Positions 21,536 to 33,398 of a stretch of 64,000 bases of DNA are shown here, one piece after another. Numbering within the stretch: the stretch's first letter is position 1; each line of letters opens with the position of its first letter. The stretch comes from Henricia sp. BOLD:AAB3569 (lineage: Eukaryota > Echinodermata > Asteroidea > Spinulosida > Echinasteridae), in NCBI GenBank assembly GCA_037783545.1, contig JBBELK010000444.1, forward strand, positions 1-64,000, in the 5' to 3' direction. The notes under the pieces were generated by a model. The model searched no databases and was not told the origin of the DNA. It was given only the letters and a program-made list of their open reading frames with translations. Both the position numbers and the translations under genes were made by a program.

Positions 21536-24534
21536 TCTGTTTGTACCAACAATTAGTGTGCCGGCACTGAGTTTTAGCTACATTCGACAATAACTCGGTC
21601 GGTTTGAACAGGAAACAGTTCAAATTTGCAGTATACGTTTGCGATGTAGATCTGTTTAAGCAGAAAACATGCGAAGCTTGTCTGGAAATTCCTTCAGCTC
21701 CAAAATTGCGATCATACTAGACGCAGTGTTCTCCGAAAGCGGCGTCTGTTTGTGCCAACAATTAGTGTGCCGGCACTGAGTTTTAGCTACATTTGACAGT
21801 AACTCGGTCGGTTTGAACGGGAAACAGTTCAAATTTGCAGTATACGTTTGCGATGTAGATCTGTTTAAGCAGACAAAATGCGAAGCTTGTCTGGAAATTC
21901 CTTCAGCTCCAAACTTCCGATCATACCAGACGCAGTGTTCTCCGAAAGCAGCGTCTGTTTGTGCCAACAATTAGTGTGCCGGCACTGAGTTTTAGCTACA
22001 TTCGACAATAACTCGGTCGGTTTGAACAGGAAACAGTTCAAATTTGCAGTATACGTTTGCGATGTAGTTCTGTTTAAGCAGAAAAAATGCGAAGCTTGTC
22101 TGGAAATTCCTTCAGCTCCAAAATTCCGATCATACCAGACGCAGTGTTCTCCGAAAGCAGCGTCTGTTTGTGCCAACAATTAGTGTGCCGGCACTGAGTT
22201 TTAGTTACATTTGACAATAACTCGGTCGATTTGAACGGGAAACAGTTCAAATTTACAGTATACGTTTGCGATGTAGTTCTGTTTAAGCAGAAAAAATGCG
22301 AAGCTTGTCTGGAAATTCCTTCAGCTCCAAAATTGCGATCATACCAGACGCAGTGTTCTCCGAAAGCGGGGTCTGTTTGTGCCAACAATTAGTGTGCCGG
22401 CACTGAGTTTTAGTTACATTTGACAATAACTCGCTCGGTTTGAACAGGAAACAGTTCAAATTTGCAGTATACGTTTGCGATGTAGTTCTGTTTAAGCAGA
22501 ACAAATGCGAAGCTTGTCTGGAAATTCCTTCAGCTCCAAACTTCCGATCATACCAGACGCAGTGTTCTCCGAAAGCGGGGTCTGTTTGTGCCAAACAATT
22601 AGTGTGCCGGCACTGAGTTTTAGTTACATTTGACAATAACTCGGTCGGTTTGAACTGGAAACAGTTCAAATTTGCAGTATACGTTTGCGATGTAGATCTG
22701 TTGAAGCAGAAAACATGCGAAGCTTGTCTGGAAATTCCTTCAGCTCCAAAATTGCGATCATACCAGACGCAGTGTTCTCCGAAAGCGGCGTCTGTTTGTG
22801 CCAACAATTAGTGTGCCGGCACTGAGTTTTAGCTACATTCGACAATAACTCGGTCGGTTTGAACAGGAAACAGTTCAAATTTGCAGTATACGTTTGCGAT
22901 GTAGTTCTGTTTAAGCAGAAAAAATGCGAAGCTTGTCTGGAAATTCCTTCAGCTCCAAAATTCCGATCATACCAGACGCAGTGTTCTCCGAAAGCAGCGT
23001 CTGTTTGTGCCAACAATTAGTGTGCCGGCACTGAGTTTTAGTTACATTTGACAATAACTCGGTCGGTTTGAACAGGAAACAGTTCAAATTTGCAGTATAC
23101 GTTTGCGATGTAGTTCTGTTTAAGCAGAACAAATGCGAAGCTTGTCTGGAAATTCCTTCAACTCCAAACTTCCGATCATACCAGACGCAGTGTTCTCCGA
23201 AAGCAGCGTCTGTTTGTACCAACAATTAGTGTGCCGGCACTGAGTTTTAGCTACATTCGACAATAAACTCGGTCGGTTTGAACAGGAAACAGTTCAAATT
23301 TGCAGTATACGTTTGCGATGTAGATCTGTTTAAGCAGAAAACATGCGAAGCTTGTCTGGAAATTCCTTCAGCTCCAAAATTGCGATCATACCAGACGCAG
23401 TGTTCTCCGAAAGCGGGGTCTGTTTGTGCCAACAATTAGTGTGCCGGCACTGAGTTTTAGTTACATTTGACAATAACTCGGTCGGTTTGAACTGGAAACA
23501 GTTCAAATTTGCAGTATACGTTTGCGATGTAGATCTGTTGAAGCAGAAAACATGCGAAGCTTGTCTGGAAATTCCTTCAGCTCCAAAATTGCGATCATAC
23601 CAGACGCAGTGTTCTCCGAAAGCGGCGTCTGTTTGTACCAACAATTAGTGTGCCGGCACTGAGTTTTAGCTACATTCGACAATAACTCGGTCGGTTTGAA
23701 CTGGAAACAGTTCAAATTTGCAGTATACGTTTGCGATGTAGTTCTGTTTAAGCAGAACAAATGCGAAGCTTGTCTGGAAATTCTTTCAGCTCCAAAATTT
23801 CGATCATACTAGACGCAGTGTTCTCCGAAAGCGGGGTCTGTTTGTACCAACAATTAGTGTGCCGGCACTGAGTTTTAGCTACATTCGACAATAACTCGGT
23901 CGGTTTGAACTGGAAACAGTTCAAATTTGCAGTATACGTTTGCGATGTAGTTCTGTTTAAGCAGAACAAATGCAAAGCTTGTCTGGAAATTCCTTCAGCT
24001 CCAAAATTTCGATCATACCAGACGCAGTGTTCTCCGACAGCGGGGTCTGTTTGTGCCAACAATTAGTGTGCCGGCACTGAGTTTTAGCTACATTTGACAA
24101 TAACTCGGTCGGTTTGAACGGGAAACAGTTCAAATTTGCAGTATACGTTTGCGATGTAGTTCTGTTTAAGCAGAAAAAATGCGAAGCTTGTCTGGAAATT
24201 CCTTCAGCTCCAAAATTGCGATCATACCAGACGCAGTGTTCTCCGAAAGCGGGGTCTGTTTGTGCCAACAATTAGTGTGCCGGCACTGAGTTTTAGTTAC
24301 ATTTGACAATAACTCGGTCGGTTTGAACAGGAAACAGTTCAAATTTGCAGTATACGTTTGCGATGTAGTTCTGTTTAAGCAGAACAAATGCGAAGCTTGT
24401 CTGGAAATTCCTTCAGCTCCAAAATTGCGATCATACCAGACGCAGTGTTCTCCGAAAGCGGGGTCTGTTTGTACCAACAATTAGTGTGCCAGCACTGAGT
24501 TTTAGTTACATTTGACAATAACTCGGTCGGTTTG

Positions 24535-24685
24535 AACAGGAAACAGTTCAAATTTGCAGTATACGTTTGCGATGAACTGGAAACAGTTCAAATTTGCAGT
24601 ATACGTTTGCGATGTAGATCTGTTTAAGCAGACAAAATGCGAAGCTTGTCTGGAAATTCCTTCAGCTCCAAACTTCCGATCATAC
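24535..24685 (+). repeat. B composite: 40-bp duplication and 17-bp deletion (copy 3)
   Basis: The 40-bp duplication is at 24535-24614 and the deletion at 24685/24686. Like copy 1 it is preceded by GTGCCAGCAC, and like copy 2 the two lesions are adjacent. The following monomers match those after copy 1 (19541 onward against 24816 onward, offset 5,275 bp). Confidence 0.87.
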
Positions 24686-24988
24686 GAAAGCGGGGTCTGT
24701 TTGTACCAACAATTAGTGTGCCGGCACTGAGTTTTAGCTACATTCGACAATAACTCGGTCGGTTTGAACTGGAAACAGTTCAAATTTGCAGTATACGTTT
24801 GCGATGTAGATCTGTTTAAGCAGAAAACATGCGAAGCTTGTCTGGAAATTCCTTCAGCTCCAAAATTGCGATCATACCAGACGCAGTGTTCTCCGAAAGC
24901 GGGGTCTGTTTGTGCCAACAATTAGTGTGCCGGCACTGAGTTTTAGTTACATTTGACAATAACTCGGTCGGTTTGAACTGGAAACAGT

Positions 24989-27900
24989 TCAAATTTGCAG
25001 TATACGTTTGCGATGTAGATCTGTTGAAGCAGAAAACATGCGAAGCTTGTCTGGAAATTCCTTCAGCTCCAAAATTGCGATCATACCAGACGCAGTGTTC
25101 TCCGAAAGCGGCGTCTGTTTGTGCCAACAATTAGTGTGCCGGCACTGAGTTTTAGCTACATTTGACAATAACTCGGTCGGTTTGAACGGGAAACAGTTCA
25201 AATTTGCAGTATACGTTTGCGATGTAGATCTGTTTAAGCAGACAAAATGCGAAGCTTGTCTGGAAATTCCTTCAGCTCCAAACTTCCGATCATACCAGAC
25301 GCAGTGTTCTCCGAAAGCAGCGTCTGTTTGTGCCAACAATTAGTGTGCCGGCACTGAGTTTTAGCTACATTCGACAATAACTCGGTCGGTTTGAACAGGA
25401 AACAGTTCAAATTTGCAGTATACGTTTGCGATGTAGTTCTGTTTAAGCAGAAAAAATGCGAAGCTTGTCTGGAAATTCCTTCAGCTCCAAAATTCCGATC
25501 ATACCAGACGCAGTGTTCTCCGAAAGCAGCGTCTGTTTGTGCCAACAATTAGTGTGCCGGCACTGAGTTTTAGTTACATTTGACAATAACTCGGTCGGTT
25601 TGAACGGGAAAGAGTTCAAATTTGCAGTATACGTTTGCGATGTAGTTCTGTTTAAGCAGAAAAAATGCGAAGCTTGTCTGGAAATTCCTTCAGCTCCAAA
25701 ATTGCGATCATACCAGACGCAGTGTTCTCCGAAAGCGGGGTCTGTTTGTGCCAACAATTAGTGTGCCGGCACTGAGTTTTAGTTACATTTGACAATAACT
25801 CGGTCGGTTTGAACTGGAAACAGTTCAAATTTGCAGTATACGTTTGCGATGTAGATCTGTTGAAGCAGAAAACATGCGAAGCTGGTCTGGAAATTCCTTC
25901 AGCTCCAAAATTGCGATCATACCAGACGCAGTGTTCTCCGAAAGCGGCGTCTGTTTGTGCCAACAATTAGTGTGCCGGCACTGAGTTTTAGCTACATTTG
26001 ACAATAACTCGGTCGGTTTGAACGGGAAACAGTTCAAATTTGCAGTATACGTTTGCGATGTAGATCTGTTTAAGCAGACAAAATGCGAAGCTTGTCTGGA
26101 AATTCCTTCAGCTCCAAACTTTCGATCATACCAGACGCAGTGTTCTCCGAAAGCAGCGTCTGTTTGTGCCAACAATTAGTGTGCCGGCACTGAGTTTTAG
26201 CTACATTCGACAATAACTCGGTCGGTTTGAACAGGAAACAGTTCAAATTTGCAGTATACGTTTGCGATGTAGTTCTGTTTAAGCAGAAAAAATGCGAAGC
26301 TTGTCTGGAAATTCCTTCAGCTCCAAAATTCCGATCATACCAGACGCAGTGTTCTCCGAAAGCAGCGTCTGTTTGTGCCAACAATTAGTGTGCCGGCACT
26401 GAGTTTTAGTTACATTTGACAATAACTCGGTCGGTTTGAACGGGAAACAGTTCAAATTTGCAGTATACGTTTGCGATGTAGTTCTGTTTAAGCAGAAAAA
26501 ATGCGAAGCTTGTCTGGAAATTCCTTCAGCTCCAAAATTGCGATCATACCAGACGCAGTGTTCTCCGAAAGCGGGGTCTGTTTGTGCCAACAATTAGTGT
26601 GCCGGCACTGAGTTTTAGTTACATTTGACAATAACTCGGTCGGTTTGAACAGGAAACAGTTCAAATTTGCAGTATACGTTTGCGATGTAGTTCTGTTTAA
26701 GCAGAACAAATGCGAAGCTTGTCTGGAAATTCCTTCAGCTCCAAACTTCCGATCATACCAGACGCAGTGTTCTCCGAAAGCGGGGTCTGTTTGTGCCAAA
26801 CAATTAGTGTGCCGGCACTGAGTTTTAGTTACATTTGACAATAACTCGGTCGGTTTGAACTGGAAACAGTTCAAATTTGCAGTATACGTTTGCGTTGTAG
26901 ATCTGTTGAAGCAGAAAACATGCGAAGCTTGTCTGGAAATTCCTTCAGCTCCAAAATTGCGATCATACCAGACGCAGTGTTCTCCGAAAGCGGCGTCTGT
27001 TTGTGCCAACAATTAGTGTGCCGGCACTGAGTTTTAGCTACATTCGACAATAACTCGGTCGGTTTGAACAGGAAACAGTTCAAATTTGCAGTATACGTTT
27101 GCGATGTAGTTCTGTTTAAGCAGAAAAAATGCGAAGCTTGTCTGGAAATTCCTTCAGCTCCAAAATTCCGATCATACCAGACGCAATGTTCTCCGAAAGC
27201 AGCGTCTGTTTGTGCCAACAATTAGTGTGCCGGCACTGAGTTTTAGTTACATTTGACAATAACTCGGTCGGTTTGAACGGGAAACAGTTCAAATTTGCAG
27301 TATACGTTTGCGATGTAGTTCTGTTTAAGCAGAAAAAATGCGAAGCTTGTCTGGAAATTCCTTCAGCTCCAAAATTGCGATCATACCAGACGCAGTGTTC
27401 TCCGAAAGCGGGGTCTGTTTGTGCCAACAATTAGTGTGCCGGCACTGAGTTTTAGTTACATTTGACAATAACTCGGTCGGTTTGAACAGGAAACAGTTCA
27501 AATTTGCAGTATACGTTTGCGATGTAGTTCTGTTTAAGCAGAACAAATGCGAAGCTTGTCTGGAAATTCCTTCAGCTCCAAACTTCCGATCATACCAGAC
27601 GCAGTGTTCTCCGAAAGCGGGGTCTGTTTGTGCCAAACAATTAGTGTGCCGGCACTGAGTTTTAGTTACATTTGACAATAACTCGGTCGGTTTGAACTGG
27701 AAACAGTTCAAATTTGCAGTATACGTTTGCGATGTAGATCTGTTGAAGCAGAAAACATGCGAAGCTTGTCTGGAAATTCCTTCAGCTCCAAAATTGCGAT
27801 CATACCAGACGCAGTGTTCTCCGAAAGCGGCGTCTGTTTGTGCCAACAATTAGTGTGCCGGCACTGAGTTTTAGCTACATTTGACAATAACTCGGTCGGT

Positions 27901-28058
27901 TTGAACGGGAAACAGTTCAAATTTGCAGTATACGTTTGCGATGTAGATCTGTTTAAGCAGACAAAATGCGAAGCTTGTCTGGAAATTCCTTCAGCTCCAA
28001 ACTTCCGATCATACCAGACGCAGTGTTCTCCGAAAGCAGCGTCTGTTTGTACCAACAA
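24989..28058 (+). repeat. B 4/5-mer tandem units (836/1,046/837 bp)
   Basis: Consecutive near-identical units start at about 24989, 25825, 26871 and 27708. Each begins with the GTTGAAGC monomer. The segments 26488-27012 and 27325-27849 look identical in the variants I compared, at an offset of 837 bp. Units differ by presence or absence of whole monomers, as unequal exchange would give. Confidence 0.78.
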
Positions 28059-28434
28059 TTAGTGTGCCGGCACTGAGTTTTAGCTACATTCGACAATAAA
28101 CTCGGTCGGTTTGAACAGGAAACAGTTCAAATTTGCAGTATACGTTTGCGATGTAGATCTGTTTAAGCAGAAAACATGCGAAGCTTGTCTGGAAATTCCT
28201 TCAGCTCCAAAATTGCGATCATACCAGACGCAGTGTTCTCCGAAAGCGTGGTCTGTTTGTGCCAAACAATTAGTGTGCCGGCACTGAGTTTTAGTTACAT
28301 TTGACAATAACTCGGTCGGTTTGAACGGGAAACAGTTCAAATTTGCAGTATACGTTTGCGATGTAGTTCTGTTTAAGCAGAAAAAATGCGAAGCTTGTCT
28401 GGAAATTCCTTCAGCTCCAAAATTGCGATCATAC

Positions 28435-28624
28435 CAGACGCAGTGTTCTCCGAAAGCAATTAGTATGCCGACACTGAGTTTTAGCTACATTCGACAATAA
28501 CTCGTTCGGTTTGAACTGGAAACAGTTGAAATTTGCAGTATACGTTTGCGATGTAGATCTGTTTAAGCAGAAAAAATGCGAAGCTTGTCTGGAAATTCCT
28601 TCAGCTCCAAAATTCCGATCATAC
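28435..28624 (+). repeat. 190-bp B monomer, TATGCC subtype (1)
   Basis: A 19-bp deletion after CGAAAGC removes GGGGTCTGTTTGTGCCAAC or its variant, and with it the right arm of the CAGAC/GTCTG dyad. It is followed by AATTAGTATGCCGAC and, further on, CAGTTGAAAT. This is the leftmost copy in the window. Confidence 0.9.
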
Positions 28625-31344
28625 CAGACGCAGTGTTCTCCGAAAGCGGCGTCTGTTTGTGCCAACAATTAGTGTGCCGGCACTGAGTTTTAGCTACATT
28701 CGACAATAACTCGGTCGGTTTGAACAGGAAACAGTTCAAATTTGCAGTATACGTTTGCGATGTAGATCTGTTTAAGCAGAAAAAATGCGAAGCTTGTCTG
28801 GAAATTCCTTCAGCTCCAAACTTCCGATCATACCAGACGCAGTGTTCTCCGAAAGCAGCGTCTGTTTGTGCCAACAATTAGTTTGCCGGCACTGAGTTCT
28901 AGTTACATTTGACAATAACTCGGTCGGTTTGAACGGGAAACAGTTCAAATTTGCAGTATACGTTTGCGATGTAGTTCTGTTTAAGCAGAACAAATGCGAA
29001 GCTTGTCTGGAAATTCTTTCAGCTCCAAAATTTCGATCATACTAGACGCAGTGTTCTCCGAAAGCGGGGTCTGTTTGTGCCAACAATTAGTGTGCCGGCA
29101 CTGAGTTTTAGTTACATTTGACAATAACTCGGTCGGTTTGAACGGGAAACAGTTCAAATTTGCAGTATACGTTTGCGATGTAGTTCTGTTTAAGCAGAAC
29201 AAATGCGAAGCTTGTCTGGAAATTCTTTCAGCTCCAAAATTTCGATCATACTAGACGCAGTGTTCTCCGAAAGCGGGGTCTGTTTGTGCCAACAATTAGT
29301 GTGCCGGCACTGAGTTTTAGCTACATTCGACAATAACTCGGTCGGTTTGAACGGGAAACAGTTCAAATTTGCAGTATACGTTTGCGTTGTAGATCTGTTT
29401 AAGCAGAAAACATGCGAAGCTTGTCTGGAAATTCCTTCAGCTCCAAAATTGCGATCATACCAGACGCAGTGTTCTCCGAAAGCGGCGTCTGTTTGTGCCA
29501 ACAATTAGTGTGCCGGCACTGAGTTTTAGCTACATTCGACAATAACTCGTTCGGTTTGAACTGGAAACAGTTCAAATTTGCAGTATACGTTTGCGATGTA
29601 GATCTGTTTAAGCAGACAAAATGCGAAGCTTGTCTGGAAATTCCTTCAGCTCCAAACTTTCGATCATACCAGACGCAGTGTTCTCCGAAAGCGGGGTCTG
29701 TTTGTGCCAACAATTAGTGTGCCGGCACTGAGTTTTAGCTACATTCGACAATAACTCGGCCGGTTTGAACAGGAAACAGTTCAAATTTGCAGTATACGTT
29801 TGCGATGTAGTTCTGTTTAAGCAGAAAAAAATGCGAAGCTTGTCTGGAAATTCCTTCAGCTCCAAAATTGCGATCATACCAGACGCAGTGTTCTCCGAAA
29901 GCGGGGTCTGTTTGTGCCAACAATTAGTGTGCCGGCACTGAGTTTTAGCTACATTCGACAATAACTCGGCCGGTTTGAACAGGAAACAGTTCAAATTTGC
30001 AGTATACGTTTGCGATGTAGTTCTGTTTAAGCAGAAAAAATGCGAAGCTTGTCTGGAAATTCCTTCAGCTCCAAAATTGCGATCATACCAGACGCAGTGT
30101 TCTCCGAAAGCGGGGTCTGTTTGTGCCAACAATTAGTGTGCCGGCACTGAGTTTTAGCTACATTCGACAATAACTCGGCCGGTTTGAACAGGAAACAGTT
30201 CAAATTTGCAGTATACGTTTGCGATGTAGTTCTGTTTAAGCAGAAAACATGCGAAGCTTGTCTGGAAATTCCTTCAGCTCCAAAATTGCGATCATACCAG
30301 ACGCAGTGTTCTCCGAAAGCGTGGTCTGTTTGTGCCAAACAATTAGTGTGCCGGCACTGAGTTTTAGCTACATTCGACAATAACTCGGCCGGTTTGAACA
30401 GGAAACAGTTCAAATTTGCAGTATACGTTTGCGATGTAGTTCTGTTTAAGCAGAAAACATGCGACGCCTTTCTGGAAATTCCTTCAGCTCCACAATTGCG
30501 ATCATACCAGACGCAGTGTTCTCCGAAAGCGTGGTCTGTTTGTGCCAAACAATTAGTGTGCCGGCACTGAGTTTTAGTTACATTTGACAATAACTCGGTC
30601 GGTTTGAACGGGAAACAGTTCAAATTTGCAGTATACGTTTGCGATGTAGTTCTGTTTAAGCAGAACAAATGCGAAGCTTGTCTGGAAATTCTTTCAGCTC
30701 CAAAATTTCGATCATACTAGACGCAGTGTTCTCCGAAAGCGGGGTCTGTTTGTGCCAACAATTAGTGTGCCGGCACTGAGTTTTAGCTACATTCGACAAT
30801 AACTCGGTCGGTTTGAACAGGAAACAGTTCAAATTTGCAGTATACGTTTGCGTTGTAGATCTGTTTAAGCAGAAAACATGCGAAGCTTGTCTGGAAATTC
30901 CTTCAGCTCCAAAATTGCGATCATACCAGACGCAGTGTTCTCCGAAAGCGGCGTCTGTTTGTGCCAACAATTAGTGTGCCGGCACTGAGTTTTAGCTACA
31001 TTCGACAATAACTCGTTTGGTTTGAACTGGAAACAGTTCAAATTTGCAGTATGCGTTTGCGATGTAGATCTGTTTAAGCAGACAAAATGCGAAGCTTGTC
31101 TGGAAATTCCTTCAGCTCCAAACTTTCGATCATACCAGACGCAGTGTTCTCCGAAAGCGGCGTCTGTTTGTGCCAACAATTAGTGTGCCGGCACTGAGTT
31201 TTAGTTACATTTGACAATAACTCGGTCGGTTTGAACGGGAAACAGTTCAAATTTGCAGTATACGTTTGCGATGTAGTTCTGTTTAAGCAGAAAAAATGCG
31301 AAGCTTGTCTGGAAATTCCTTCAGCTCCAAAATTGCGATCATAC

Positions 31345-31534
31345 CAGACGCAGTGTTCTCCGAAAGCAATTAGTATGCCGACACTGAGTTTTAGCTACAT
31401 TCGACAATAACTCGTTCGGTTTGAACTGGAAACAGTTGAAATTTGCAGTATACGTTTGCGATGTAGATCTGTTTAAGCAGAAAAAATGCAAAGCTTGTCT
31501 GGAAATTCCTTCAGCTCCAAAATACCGATCATAC
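31345..31534 (+). repeat. 190-bp B monomer, TATGCC subtype (2)
   Basis: Same 19-bp deletion and linked CAGTTGAAAT change as at 28435; it is followed by GCAAAGC and AATACCGATC variants. Confidence 0.9.
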
Positions 31535-31743
31535 CAGACGCAGTGTTCTCCGAAAGCGGGGTCTGTTTGTGCCAACAATTAGTGTGCCGGCACTGAGTTT
31601 TAGCTACATTCGACAATAACTCGGCCGGTTTGAACAGGAAACAGTTCAAATTTGCAGTATACGTTTGCGATGTAGTTCTGTTTAAGCAGAAAACATGCGA
31701 AGCTTGTCTGGAAATTCCTTCAGCTCCAAAATTGCGATCATAC

Positions 31744-31933
31744 CAGACGCAGTGTTCTCCGAAAGCAATTAGTATGCCGACACTGAGTTTTAGCTACATT
31801 CGACAATAACTCGTTCGGTTTGAACTGGAAACAGTTGAAATTTGCAGTATACGTTTGCGATGTAGATCTGTTTAAGCAGAAAAAATGCGAAGCTTGTCTG
31901 GAAATTCCTTCAGCTCCAAAATACCGATCATAC
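31744..31933 (+). repeat. 190-bp B monomer, TATGCC subtype (3)
   Basis: Same deletion class, one 209-bp monomer after the previous one, with AATACCGATC at its end. It matches the later copies at 53821, 57342 and 59414, about 22 kb or more away. Confidence 0.9.
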
Positions 31934-33189
31934 CAGACGCAGTGTTCTCCGAAAGCGGGGTCTGTTTGTGCCAACAATTAGTGTGCCGGCACTGAGTTTT
32001 AGCTACATTCGACAATAACTCGGTCGGTTTGAACTGGAAACAGTTCAAATTTGCAGTATACGTTTGCGATGTAGTTCTGTTTAAGCAGAAAACATGCGAA
32101 GCTTGTCTGGAAATTCCTTCAGCTCCAAAATTGCGATCATACCAGACGCAGTGTTCTCCGAAAGCGTGGTCTGTTTGTGCCAAACAATTAGTGTGCCGGC
32201 ACTGAGTTTTAGCTACATTCGACAATAACTCGGCCGGTTTGAACAGGAAACAGTTCAAATTTGCAGTATACGTTTGCGATGTAGTTCTGTTTAAGCAGAA
32301 AACATGCGAAGCTTGTCTGGAAATTCCTTCAGCTCCAAAATTGCGATCATACCAGACGCAGTGTTCTCCGAAAGCGTGGTCTGTTTGTGCCAAACAATTA
32401 GTGTGCCGGCACTGAGTTTTAGTTACATTTGACAATAACTCGGTCGGTTTGAACGGGAAACAGTTCAAATTTGCAGTATACGTTTGCGATGTAGTTCTGT
32501 TTAAGCAGAACAAATGCGAAGCTTGTCTGGAAATTCTTTCAGCTCCAAAATTTCGATCATACTAGACGCAGTGTTCTCCGAAAGCGGGGTCTGTTTGTGC
32601 CAACAATTAGTGTGCCGGCACTGAGTTTTAGCTACATTCGACAATAACTCGGCCGGTTTGAACAGGAAACAGATCAAATTTGCAGTATACGTTTGCGATG
32701 TAGATCTGTTTAAGCAGAAAACATGCGAAGCTTGTCTGGAAATTCCTTCAGCTCCAAAATTGCGATCATACCAGACGCAGTGTTCTCCGAAAGCGGCGTC
32801 TGTTTGTGCCAACAATTAGTGTGCCGGCACTGAGTTTTAGTTACATTTGACAATAACTCGGTCGGTTTGAACGGGAAACAGTTCAAATTTGCAGTATACG
32901 TTTGCGATGTAGTTCTGTTTAAGCAGAAAAAATGCGAAGCTTGTCTGGAAATTCCTTCAGCTCCAAAATTGCGATCATACCAGACGCAGTGTTCTCCGAA
33001 AGCGGGGTCTGTTTGTGCCAACAATTAGTGTGCCGGCACTGAGTTTTAGCTACATTCGACAATAACTCGGCCGGTTTGAACAGGAAACAGTTCAAATTTG
33101 CAGTATACGTTTGCGATGTAGTTCTGTTTAAGCAGAAAAAATGCGAAGCTTGTCTGGAAATTCCTTCAGCTCCAAAATTGCGATCATAC

Positions 33190-33398
33190 CAGACGCAGTG
33201 TTCTCCGAAAGCGGGGTCTGTTTGTGCCAACAATTAGTGTGCCGGCACTGAGTTTTAGCTACATTCGACAATAACTCGGCCGGTTTGAACAGGAAACAGT
33301 TCAAATTTGCAGTATACGTTTGCGATGTAGTTCTGTTTAAGCAGAAAACATGCGAAGCTTGTCTGGAAATTCCTTCAGCTCCAAAATTGCGATCATAC
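33190..33398 (+). repeat. Reference B monomer (209 bp)
   Basis: This is a typical full-length copy. Landmarks by monomer position, taking CAGACGC as 1-7: a second arm (G/T)CTG-type at about 25-31; the palindrome GTGCCGGCAC at 50-59; the linked variable sites in GTTACATTTG or GCTACATTCG just after it; the inverted repeat TTTGAAC...GTTCAAA at about 95-116; GTATAC near 122; the variable GTAGWTCTG near 140; GCGAAGC at about 163-169 overlapping AAGCTT; and GTCTGG at about 172-177. The copy starting 14140 has about 89 G+C in 209 bp and 10 CpG. Confidence 0.9.

Larger units (their letters stand above)
13933..28434 (+). repeat. B domain 1: 4-5-mer higher-order repeats
   Basis: This part has monomers with GTTGAAGCAGAAAAC (for example near 14705, 16798, 19748, 22701, 25024, 25860, 27741), which I do not see beyond 27.8 kb. 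It lacks the 190-bp monomers and TCGGCCGG variants found to the right. A series of four or five monomer types recurs: it begins near 14670 and reappears near 16764, 19714, 24989, 25825, 26871 and 27708. Spacings among the last four are 836, 1,046 and 837 bp, i.e. four, five and four monomers. The five-mer form includes the 210-bp type with GCCAAACAATTAG. Right boundary chosen at the first 190-bp monomer. Confidence 0.8.
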
